A program made the position numbers and the translations under genes. Of a stretch of DNA of 64,000 bases, positions 46,224 to 54,466 are shown piece after piece. This stretch comes from JBIOHP01 sp044449065 (GTDB lineage: Bacteria > Bacteroidota > Ignavibacteria > UBA10030 > SZUA-254), in the NCBI GenBank assembly GCA_044449065.1, contig JBIOHP010000007.1, forward strand, positions 62,001 through 126,000. Reading direction: 5' to 3'. Each line of letters starts with the position of its first letter. Position 1 is the first letter of the stretch. The notes beneath the pieces are model-generated. The model was not told the DNA's origin and did not search any database. It worked only from the letters and a program-made list of their open reading frames with translations.

Positions 46224-47390
46224 CAACAAACCAACCAGGGGACCGGGCGCAAGAAAAAGAAAGAGATATTCCGGCGGTATTATTTGCGATAGGTGAGAAA
46301 TGAATTCAATGCTCACGATGGTAATGGCAAACCCGATGCTGTTGGTGATCGTAAGCGCGGAGCCAACTAATTCTGCCGGAGCAGTTCGCGCGACAAGGGT
46401 TGAAAATTGAGGCGAATCACCTACCACGGTAATACCCCACAGAACCAGTAGAGAAAGGAACAGGACTTCCGGGCAACGATATAGGAACGGCGATAGGCAG
46501 CAGAGTAATCCGGAAATCAATAATTGTACCCACGCCACGCGAGCGCTTCCCAACCGGTCTGAAAATAACCCCCCACCTGCGCAACCAAGACTACCTGCAG
46601 CAATGATAGCAAAAGACCAGAGTGAAATATTAATAGGAGCTACGCTTTGATGCAATGCGATATATGCCGTCAGCATGAACGGCACGAAGGCATAAAAAGT
46701 ATAGAGCTCCCACATATGTCCAAAGTACCCAAACGCCGCCGACCGAAATGATGAAGAATGAAAAATTATTTTTAGTGTTCCCGGCACAAAAGACGATCTT
46801 TTGGTGAGATAAGGACCATCCGGCACAAACATATACGTCAAGACGCCGCCGGTCGCAGCAAGCAATGAAACGACGATAATAACATCCTCCCAGGGGAATT
46901 GCGCCCCCAGACTCCGGACAAAATGGGGAAACGAAGTCCCTACCACCAGAGCGCCGACAAGAAATCCGAGTGCGTGTCCCAATCCCTGCCTGTACCAACC
47001 GTACGCGATCTTCATGCCCACGGGATAAATACCGGCAAGGCAAATTCCCGTCAACACCCGTATGAGAAGCAGGAGATATAAATTTCCCGCCGGAGCGAGG
47101 ATAGCGATATTAAACAGCGCACCCACAACGGAGCAGATAAAAAATATTTTCCGGGGCGAGAACCGGTCAGCGATGGTGAAAAAAGCGAAGGCGAGCGTTC
47201 CGAGAATAAAACCTAACTGCGCCGCCGAAGTTGTGATACCCACAGAATCCAAACCTAAACCCCATGCCTGCTTGAGATCAGGAATTACCGCGTTGCTGGC
47301 AAACCACAGCGACGTGCCGGCAAACTGCGAGAGGATAATTACCAGTAGTATCCACCGCGGCCTTTCGGTTATTCTTGATAATTCAGACAT
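46179..47390 (-). CDS. Major facilitator superfamily transporter
   Basis: The 403-residue protein has 12 predicted hydrophobic segments and the MFS loop motif between helices 2 and 3 (ADRFSPRKIF), followed by RVLTGICLAGIYPVGMKIAYGW and a repeat of the loop in the second half (SDRLGSARVAW). Substrate is unknown. It is a monocistronic minus-strand gene that overlaps the convergent CPBP gene by 45 bases at its 3' end. Confidence 0.88.
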   Translation of the reverse strand: MSELSRITERPRWILLVIILSQFAGTSLWFASNAVIPDLKQAWGLGLDSVGITTSAAQLGFILGTLAFAFFTIADRFSPRKIFFICSVVGALFNIAILAPAGNLYLLLLIRVLTGICLAGIYPVGMKIAYGWYRQGLGHALGFLVGALVVGTSFPHFVRSLGAQFPWEDVIIVVSLLAATGGVLTYMFVPDGPYLTKRSSFVPGTLKIIFHSSSFRSAAFGYFGHMWELYTFYAFVPFMLTAYIALHQSVAPINISLWSFAIIAAGSLGCAGGGLFSDRLGSARVAWVQLLISGLLCCLSPFLYRCPEVLFLSLLVLWGITVVGDSPQFSTLVARTAPAELVGSALTITNSIGFAITIVSIEFISHLSQIIPPEYLFLFLAPGPLVGLLSSYKLIRANHTVAG

Positions 47391-47531
47391 GCATTAAGAG
47401 TACGAAAATGAGGGATGGGAGGCAAATGATGAATGGATAAATGATAAGTGACAATCACCAAACCGTTTCGTTCACTGCTTTTTGTAATAGTTATTTTGGT
47501 ATCTCATGGCGGGAGTGACATCCCTCAAAAA

Positions 47532-47563
47532 CGAAAAACCCCCGCCCGTTTTGGACGAGGGTT
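47532..47563 (-). terminator. Terminator of the first small secreted protein
   Basis: AACCCCCGCCC at 47537-47547 pairs with GGACGAGGGTT at 47553-47563 (two G-U pairs). On the minus strand a TTTTT run follows. It is nearly the same hairpin as the one behind the neighbouring paralogue. Confidence 0.8.
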
Positions 47564-47584
47564 CTCTTAGACTCACAAAAGATG

Positions 47585-48034
47585 TTACTTGCAAATAATG
47601 GTGAGAGTGGCGTTGAACGTCGGGTTGCACGAAGCGTCAACGGTTAGCGTTTGGACTATCTGAAGATGCTCATTGCCGACCTGTCCTTTGCCGATAAGAC
47701 GGAGGAAATCAGTGGATGTCTCGGTGTAAGGGCAACCGGAGTTGACAATCTTATCGTGTAAATTTTCGTTGGCGACATATGAGGCGCCGCTGGTCTCACC
47801 AACGCCGGTGACATGAGCGAATTCACTGATAACCGTGCGTATCGTGCCGTCAGGATTCGTGGAAGTATTGATAACGGCGTGAACTTCACCGGTGTAATCG
47901 ATCAATTCGCCCGTACAGGGGTCTAATAGTGTTCCGCTGATAGGAAATTTCATGTTAGTGACATTTCCGGCGAAGGATAGAACTGGAATCGCCAACAGGA
48001 TTGCGAGACCAAGCACAAGGATTGATTTTTTCAT
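47585..48034 (-). CDS. Small secreted protein, paralogue 1
   Basis: The 149-residue protein has a signal peptide (MKKSILVLGLAILLAIPVLSFAGN). The mature part is beta-rich with the stretch FPISGTLLDPCTGELIDYTGE, TNPDGT and a C-terminal TLTVDASCNPTFNATLTI, with four cysteines in the mature part that may form disulfides. No known family was recognised. Sequence, signal peptide and terminator are close to those of the gene at 48274-48726, so this is a recent tandem duplication. An AAGGAGT site precedes the ATG. Confidence 0.75.
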   Translation of the reverse strand: MKKSILVLGLAILLAIPVLSFAGNVTNMKFPISGTLLDPCTGELIDYTGEVHAVINTSTNPDGTIRTVISEFAHVTGVGETSGASYVANENLHDKIVNSGCPYTETSTDFLRLIGKGQVGNEHLQIVQTLTVDASCNPTFNATLTIICK

Positions 48035-48221
48035 ACTGTGTTACTCCTTATTTATTAGTTGTGAAATAAAATGTCGAGTAGAGAGTCTGAGCCCTAACCT
48101 CCACTCAGTACTCAACCGTGAATATGTTTATTTAATTCATCGTTATTACGGAATAATAATTGAATCTTGCCGAACGACAAGATTCAATCATTTCATTTCT
48201 TCAGTTAGTACATTCTGCTAT

Positions 48222-48256
48222 AAAGAACCCCCGCCCTTTACGAGCGAGGGTTCTTT
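48222..48256 (-). terminator. Terminator of the second small secreted protein
   Basis: AAAGAACCCCCGC at 48222-48234 pairs with GCGAGGGTTCTTT at 48244-48256 as a 13-bp stem with a G-U or mismatch position. It lies 18 bases after the stop. The tail on the minus strand is only moderately T-rich. Confidence 0.65.
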
Positions 48257-48273
48257 GAAGAATAGAATAGATG

Positions 48274-48726
48274 TTACGGACAGACTGCAGTAAACGTGCT
48301 GTTGAATGTCGGGGTGCAGGAAGCATCGACAGTCAAAGTTACGCCAACCCGGATCTGTTCATTTGGAACCGGTCCTTTACCGATGAGACGGAAAAATATA
48401 GCATCGGTAAGGGAGAACGGGCAACCGGTGGATTGGATAACTCTCTCCTGCTCGGTTTGGTTTCCAACGTATGAGGCGCCGCTGGTCTGGCCAACACCGG
48501 TGATCCGGATGCTTTCGTGCGCAACTAAACGTACTGTGCCATCCGGATTCGTGGATGAATTGATGACGATATGAGCTTCACCGGTGTAATTTACTAATTC
48601 TCCGGTGCAAAGGTCTGTGACCGTTCCGCTGATCGGAAATGTCTGGTTCATGACGTTTCCTGCGAACGAGAATACTGGAATCGCTAATAGGATTGCGAGA
48701 CCAAGAACTACTATTGATTTACGCAT
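48274..48726 (-). CDS. Small secreted protein, paralogue 2
   Basis: The 150-residue protein has a signal peptide nearly identical to that of its neighbour (IVVLGLAILLAIPVFSFAGN). Shared mature blocks are FPISGTVTDLCTGELVNYTGE, GETSGASYV or GQTSGASYV, FRLIGKG and TLTVDASCTPTFNSTFT. The four cysteine positions are conserved between the copies while surface stretches have diverged. Function is unknown; a small disulfide-stabilised periplasmic or surface beta protein is suggested by sequence only. Confidence 0.75.
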   Translation of the reverse strand: MRKSIVVLGLAILLAIPVFSFAGNVMNQTFPISGTVTDLCTGELVNYTGEAHIVINSSTNPDGTVRLVAHESIRITGVGQTSGASYVGNQTEQERVIQSTGCPFSLTDAIFFRLIGKGPVPNEQIRVGVTLTVDASCTPTFNSTFTAVCP

Positions 48727-49331
48727 ATAAATATCTCCTTTATATGTATTGTGTATTTAAATGGGTGAGAAGAGTTGTAACTTTTACCCCACACCCTCCT
48801 CACTCGTGGAATTGTTTGATTAATTTAACTTTACTTTGACCTAATAACTGAATCTCAATAGAACACAATGTGTACTATCCCGTAATCAGATATTTTTATC
48901 TGTTTATGGGATATTAAACTTCGATAAAACGTCAAATGACATATCTGCTTCTTCTTTTTTAAAATTACTTTTGATTATATATTGAGTCTTGCAGGAACAC
49001 AAGATCAAGATATCTGATGATATCAGATAGAATTATCTGGAAACAATATACAACCGAATCGATGATTTGTGAAGGAAAAAATGAATATATTGAACGAAAT
49101 ATTTATATTAGGAAAATCTAATATTTGAGGCGCGCCTCACCGGGACAATCGAAGTCGAGTGAGGTTATGGATTTGCCGCCATGGAATCTCACGCATAACC
49201 GCTAATCTCTTCCGATCCTTTTTTATATTCATCATCTTCAGAGTTGAAATTTGCGACGTCGAATAGCATTGCTCGTTGCCGGGGAAAGGATCAGATTTTT
49301 CCTGAGGGGATTTTATGCAAGGGAAACAATG
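48727..49331. other. Intergenic region with ATCTGAT-type palindrome
   Basis: There are 605 bases between the secreted-protein pair and the tRNA without a gene. A palindrome at 49011-49029 (TATCTGAT-GAT-ATCAGATA) and several nearby partial ATCTG repeats (48892, 48943, 49035) suggest a regulatory protein site, possibly upstream control of the gene pair. The rest is AT-rich. Confidence 0.45.
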
Positions 49332-49405
49332 TGGGCCCCGCAGGGCTCGAACCTGCGACCCGTTGATTATGAGTCAACTGCTCTGACCAACTGAGCTAGG
49401 GGCCC
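49332..49405 (-). tRNA. tRNA with CAU anticodon (Met elongator or Ile2)
   Basis: On the minus strand the acceptor GGGCCCC pairs with GGGGCCC, the D arm holds GCTCAGTTGGTCAGAGC, the anticodon stem GTTGA/TCAAC encloses loop CTCATAA (anticodon CAT) and the T loop is TTCGAGC. The discriminator is A and CCA is not encoded. CAU tRNAs are elongator Met or, when C34 is modified to lysidine, Ile2; the GGTCGCAGG variable/T region and GGGCCCC acceptor lean toward Ile2, but this is not decisive. Confidence 0.9.
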
Positions 49406-50163
49406 CTGAAACAATTCTCAATTATACTGCCGGAGAGACGGTTAAACGAATGCCTGATAACATTTGAACGTACTCTGCATAAACTGATGCAGAATCATTC
49501 ATTACATTAATTAATAATGTACAAAAAAATGGGGCGAGATTCAATTATCGAAAATTCTACTTTATAACCCGATGATTCCTGATGAATTGTTTCCCGATCT
49601 GTTGATTCATAAAAATATTGCGATTTAAAATGTCACTATCTGTCAAGTTGGGATAATAGAATTTCCGAGAACACGTTTGGGGAATCTGATTATTGATTTC
49701 CCTGCTTAAAAACATCAAATTTTGATGTAATTCTAATAAAAATAAGATTTTAACCTCTAGTATTGACAAACCCAAAATCTTTGCTTATCATGAATATCTC
49801 CTAATTGGGAATGGAGATTTTATACCAACCATAGGGATTATACGAACGTACATAAATTTAGTACGCCTATAAACTCAATTCACTCCGAGCACCTTTGAAC
49901 AAGCGCAATAGAGCGTGGGATTATACGAGCTACACTTTAACAGAAAAAAATACGTCGATAGTTTGTTTTATTATCGGTTGTGTGTAAAAAACGATAAACC
50001 AGAAATTATCGACGCAAAAATTTATTACCAACGAATGATGTTTTACAAACGATTGGCCGAAAATAAAATTGCTGCCCCGGAAGTTTCAGCGAGGCAGCAG
50101 CATTACAACATATTAACAAAGCGATAAATCCATAGATGTTACATCATCACCAGAGGAGTTTAC
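49406..50163. other. Intergenic region upstream of the 1,409-residue secreted protein
   Basis: There are 758 bases without a confident gene. Frames of 72 codons (minus, 49557-49775) and 70 codons (plus, 49915-50127) exist, but neither has a ribosome-binding site or a recognisable family. GCTGCC and GGCAGC arms near 50070-50098 could form a hairpin. AGAGGAG lies 6 bases before the ATG at 50164. Confidence 0.4.
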
Positions 50164-53100
50164 ATGAAAAAATGCGCTTATGTGCTGATCGTTTGTGCCG
50201 CGATGCTCGTATGCATCAATGGCGCGGTCGAATGCAAGGAAAAATCGAAAGCGGGCGGAAAAAAGGGCGATACGCAGCCACTCATTCAAGCGAGGCACGG
50301 GAATCCGTCACGTCAAACCCAATCGATCCCTGTTCCATACACATTTCATTTTGACACCGACCCGGTAGCCGAGGGTTGGAGTTACGGCGGCGATTTTGAT
50401 TGGTCTTCAACATTCAGCAAACTGGGCGGACCCTACGGAGGAAGCGGCGCTTCTATGGTTACAAAAGCCGGACCTCCGGGAACTTCATATTCCGGCAGCA
50501 CAATCAGTTACGTTGAAAGTCCCGCATTCGATCTTTCCTCGCTATCAGGCACCGGGGGTTTCATTTCTTTTTATCAGAGTATAATCACAGAGCCGGAATG
50601 GGATAGAAGCTGGTTTGAATATAGTATCAACGGAGGAGCTTGGAATACACTCGGCAGATACAATGATCCCGACGGCGTCTACTGGTACAATTCTTTTCTA
50701 TATAATGCCTTATCAGGAACCGATGGCAATACGTGTCTGGATATCGCTACATGGAATGCGTTGCTTCCCGGTTACTCTTTGCCCCAACCGGGGTGGAGCA
50801 GCAAAGGCGATTGCAGCGGCAATGATATCCCGACCGGTCCGTATGGATGGATACGAGTTACGCTCCACCTGCTTCCGGGATCCGGGATATTACAGAATAA
50901 TATCCGGTTTCGTTATATAACGTTTTCAGACTACGCAGACATTCCATCGGGATTGGATGGATGGGCGTTCGATGAATTTGCTGTCACTACAACCCCTCCG
51001 CCTCCTCCATCCCTCAATCCTGCTCCAACATTAACCAACACAAACACTTCACAGGTATGCACCGGGAATTCGTATGACGTGATTCTCACGGGGAGTAATT
51101 TCATCGATGGCGTAACCTCTGCGGATTTCGGCGCCGGTATCGGCGTTTCTATCATAATAGATCCTTCGGGACACTCCCTGACGGCACATATCACCGTATC
51201 GCCGTCGGCAACAACGGGACTGCGCGATATCTCCGTTACAAATATTGGACCGGGAGGCGGAATGGCTATTCTTGCAAATGCCATTATGGTCTTAGGTTCA
51301 TCGATGGTTGTTAACTCGCCGAACGGCGGCGAGACTTGGTGGGTCGGTGAAAGCCATGCTATCACATGGACGAGCGGCTGCGGCGCGACAGATTTAAAAA
51401 TTGAATATTCAACCGACACAGGCATGGACTGGCTGCCCGTAGCCGATCATATCGCTCCGGGTTTGGGAACTTATGGCTGGACAATCCCCAACACCCCAAC
51501 CACAACCGCACTCGTCCGCATTACGGATAATGTTACCGGCACGCTAACCGATGTGAGCAATGCGGTCTTCACCATCCGCCTTGGGAAACTCAACGGTACA
51601 AAATTTTACGACGCCAACAACAACCATACAAGAGAATCCGATGAGCAGGGTTTAAGTAATTGGACTATCCATTTAACCGGAGACGCCACAATGGATACCC
51701 AGACGGATGCAAATGGTAACTATTCGTTCAGTGTCCCTCCCGGAAATTACACCATCACAGAAGAAAACAAGACCGGCTGGCAGCAAACAGCTCCGCTCTC
51801 CGGCACTTACTCTATTAATCTCCTCGCCGGTCAGGATATGGGACAGCTCATCTTCGGCAACACGGGCACTGCATCAATCAGCGGAACGGTCTTCGACGAC
51901 AGAAATAACAATGGTCAGTTTGACGGCACCGATGACGGAATGTGGGGATGGTATGTTGGATTAGAGGAAACTAACGGCAATTCAGACAGAATAATGTTGA
52001 CCCTTCAAGATGGTTCTTATTCATTCATGAACGTACCACCGGGCAGTTATTACGTTTATGAATACCAGAATACACCCTGGACTCTAACATCTCCTCCAAG
52101 CGACTGGTATACCATCACGATCACGGGTGGTGAAAATTTAACCGGTAAGGACTTCGGAAATTATAATTCTCAGGACATTTACGGTTTATCAATTCATATC
52201 TATGGTGATTATTCGCCGAATAAGACTCCCTGCTGCAATCAACCTTTTACCTATCAGGTGGTAGTTCAAAACAAAGGGACGATAGCAACTCCCTATCACG
52301 ATGTTTTAATTAGTCTGGATAAAGATTTGGATTACCTTGGTGGAAGCGTGCCTTATGATTATAAATCAAAATATAGCGATGGTTCAATAGCCCTATGGTA
52401 TTGGTCATCTTCTATCAATCCGGGTCGTCAACAAACCTACACAATCAGCGTGCAACCCAAATGTGCGGTCTCTCCCTCGCCGGTGATATCAACATTTACA
52501 GAGGTTTTTGTAAACGGCGGCAATACAAATGTAGTTAATAATTTAGCATCATCAACCGTGGGGGTCACCTGTCAGACAACCTCCGCCGCAAGCGCAAGGC
52601 AAATGGCGTCCGGAAGCTGCGCAGCTGACGGGTATCTCACAAAATCCGATTCGATCACGTATATGATCCGCTTCGCCAACACCGGCATCGATACCGTGAG
52701 AACGGTAATCCTGCGCGATACGCTCGACAGTAATATCGACACAACGAATGTCCAATTTGTCGTAGGGAATCCTCCCTGCGCGTTTAAGCGGCATGGCAGG
52801 GAGTTAAAATTCACATTTCCGCACGTCAACCTCCCGCCCCAATCGGCGAGCGTGTACGGCAGCAGGGGATTTGTCGTCTTCACGGCGCATCCCAAACCGG
52901 ATGTGCTTGTCGGGGCAATGATTATCAACACGCCCTGGCTTTATTATGATCTGAACGATCCGACTCAGGGGAGCATTCAAACAAATACGATAACTGGTAC
53001 GGCGCTGCCTATCGCAAGTTTTACCGCCAGCGCCGATTCAGTTCCATTCGAGTCTCCGGTCAACTTCACCTACACGGGAGGAACTGCTTCCGCAACATAC

Positions 53101-54393
53101 GACTGGAATTTTGGCTCCGGGGCGTCGCCCGCAACGTCGACGGATCAGAATCCATCCGGTGTAACCTATTCGTCATCGGGATCAAAGGCAGTCACATTGC
53201 AGGTCACCGCGAATGGATGCGCTTCCGAATACGCGGCGCGGATCATCAGCGTTGCAGTCGGATCGAACGTTGCCCAGGGCTGGAAATTGGTGTCGGTTCC
53301 GGTTACGGTGTTTAATCACCATACGTCAGCCATGTATCCCGGAACGAGCGGCACGGCATATTCGTATCAGCCGGAAACAGGGTATCAAGCGACCGACACG
53401 ATGGCAAACGGGTTGGGTTATTGGCTTAAATTCGGTTCGGGTGGAGTCGTCTCTCAATTTGGAATTCCTATTGCCGGGGACACCTTCACGGTAAACGAAG
53501 GATGGAATTTAATCGGCTCGGTTTCAACCCCCGTCAATTACAACACTCTGACGTCCGATCCTCCGGGAATTTTCGCATCTAGGTTATTCGGATATAACAG
53601 GGGATATTATCGCACCGATTCGATTACGCCCGGTCTGGGCTACTGGCTGAAAACGAGCGACAGCGGAAGAATAATCGTCGGCGCCGGAAGCGCTGCTCCA
53701 AAAGGAACGGAGCAAGTTGCATCTCTTTCTAACTTGAACCAATGCGTCATCCAGGACGCGCGTGGATATACACAGACCCTCTATTTCGGAACTCTAAAAG
53801 AAGCGGATAAAGGCGATTACGATCTTCCGCCGGTTCCACCCAAAATTATCTTCGATATCCGGTTTGCGACCAACCGTACGCTTGAGCGGGTTGATTCGAG
53901 CCGGGTGAATGAAATACCGATCCTGATCTCCGGCGCCTCGTATCCGGTAAAGGTAAGCTGGAATGTATCCCCCGGTAATACTTCGTCGGCATCATTGAAA
54001 ATTGGTGCGGAAGAAATTTCTCTTGCGAAGAACGGGACGAGGATGATTTCAAATGCTCAATCATCCATCTCGTTAAAATTGCTATCGCCAACTACGAAAG
54101 TACTCCCTACATATTTCGCGTTGAACCAGAATTACCCAAACCCGTTCAACCCGACGACCTCTATCCGATACGCTCTGCCGGTTGACGCACATGTCCGGTT
54201 AACAATTTATGACGTTCTGGGTCAGGTTGTAACGACACTCATCGATAAAACGGTGGAAGCCGGGTACCAGACAGTGGAGTGGAATTCAACCGGAGTCGCG
54301 AGCGGCGTCTATTTTTACCGTATTGAAGCGACCAGTTCGGCTGATCCGGGAAAAAATTTCACCAACATCAAAAAGATGGTGTTGCTGCGGTAA
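50164..54393 (+). CDS. Giant secreted T9SS cargo protein with SdrD B, DUF11, PKD and WNL/GYW modules
   Basis: This is a protein of 1,409 residues. After a signal peptide (LIVCAAMLVCINGAVEC) come a jelly-roll domain (FHFDTDPVAEGWSYG to GLDGWAFDEFAV, about 56-275), an IPT/TIG-like segment (about 280-370), a PNGGETW domain (about 385-470) and two SdrD B-like modules (KFYDANNNHTRES and FDDRNNNGQFDGTD). Two DUF11-like repeats follow (YQVVVQNKGTI, ITYMIRFANTGID), then a PKD domain (VTYSSSGSKAVTLQV), the double WNL/GYW module (GWKLVSVPV, GLGYWLKF, GWNLIGSVS, GLGYWLKT) and a T9SS tail (LNQNYPNPFNPTTSI to IKKMVLLR). The architecture suggests a surface-exposed adhesin or stalk. Its SdrD modules closely resemble those of the protein at 26298-29660. 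Confidence 0.85.
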   Translation: MKKCAYVLIVCAAMLVCINGAVECKEKSKAGGKKGDTQPLIQARHGNPSRQTQSIPVPYTFHFDTDPVAEGWSYGGDFDWSSTFSKLGGPYGGSGASMVTKAGPPGTSYSGSTISYVESPAFDLSSLSGTGGFISFYQSIITEPEWDRSWFEYSINGGAWNTLGRYNDPDGVYWYNSFLYNALSGTDGNTCLDIATWNALLPGYSLPQPGWSSKGDCSGNDIPTGPYGWIRVTLHLLPGSGILQNNIRFRYITFSDYADIPSGLDGWAFDEFAVTTTPPPPPSLNPAPTLTNTNTSQVCTGNSYDVILTGSNFIDGVTSADFGAGIGVSIIIDPSGHSLTAHITVSPSATTGLRDISVTNIGPGGGMAILANAIMVLGSSMVVNSPNGGETWWVGESHAITWTSGCGATDLKIEYSTDTGMDWLPVADHIAPGLGTYGWTIPNTPTTTALVRITDNVTGTLTDVSNAVFTIRLGKLNGTKFYDANNNHTRESDEQGLSNWTIHLTGDATMDTQTDANGNYSFSVPPGNYTITEENKTGWQQTAPLSGTYSINLLAGQDMGQLIFGNTGTASISGTVFDDRNNNGQFDGTDDGMWGWYVGLEETNGNSDRIMLTLQDGSYSFMNVPPGSYYVYEYQNTPWTLTSPPSDWYTITITGGENLTGKDFGNYNSQDIYGLSIHIYGDYSPNKTPCCNQPFTYQVVVQNKGTIATPYHDVLISLDKDLDYLGGSVPYDYKSKYSDGSIALWYWSSSINPGRQQTYTISVQPKCAVSPSPVISTFTEVFVNGGNTNVVNNLASSTVGVTCQTTSAASARQMASGSCAADGYLTKSDSITYMIRFANTGIDTVRTVILRDTLDSNIDTTNVQFVVGNPPCAFKRHGRELKFTFPHVNLPPQSASVYGSRGFVVFTAHPKPDVLVGAMIINTPWLYYDLNDPTQGSIQTNTITGTALPIASFTASADSVPFESPVNFTYTGGTASATYDWNFGSGASPATSTDQNPSGVTYSSSGSKAVTLQVTANGCASEYAARIISVAVGSNVAQGWKLVSVPVTVFNHHTSAMYPGTSGTAYSYQPETGYQATDTMANGLGYWLKFGSGGVVSQFGIPIAGDTFTVNEGWNLIGSVSTPVNYNTLTSDPPGIFASRLFGYNRGYYRTDSITPGLGYWLKTSDSGRIIVGAGSAAPKGTEQVASLSNLNQCVIQDARGYTQTLYFGTLKEADKGDYDLPPVPPKIIFDIRFATNRTLERVDSSRVNEIPILISGASYPVKVSWNVSPGNTSSASLKIGAEEISLAKNGTRMISNAQSSISLKLLSPTTKVLPTYFALNQNYPNPFNPTTSIRYALPVDAHVRLTIYDVLGQVVTTLIDKTVEAGYQTVEWNSTGVASGVYFYRIEATSSADPGKNFTNIKKMVLLR

Positions 54394-54407
54394 GCGTGAA
54401 AAATATT

Positions 54408-54440
54408 CAAGCCCCTCTACCAAGATGGCGGAGGGGCTTG
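54408..54440. terminator. Bidirectional terminator between convergent secreted-protein genes
   Basis: The arms CAAGCCCCTC and GAGGGGCTTG form a perfect 10-bp stem with a 13-base loop. On the minus strand ATATTTTTC follows, on the plus strand a weaker T stretch. It sits between two genes that end 74 bases apart. Confidence 0.8.
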
Positions 54441-54466
54441 CATGTTATTTCATAAATCAGGTAAAC

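Noticed and set aside
49557..50127. Frames of 72 codons (minus) and 70 codons (plus)
   Set aside because: Both lack ribosome-binding sites and family features; the second uses a GTG start and ends just before the secreted-protein leader.
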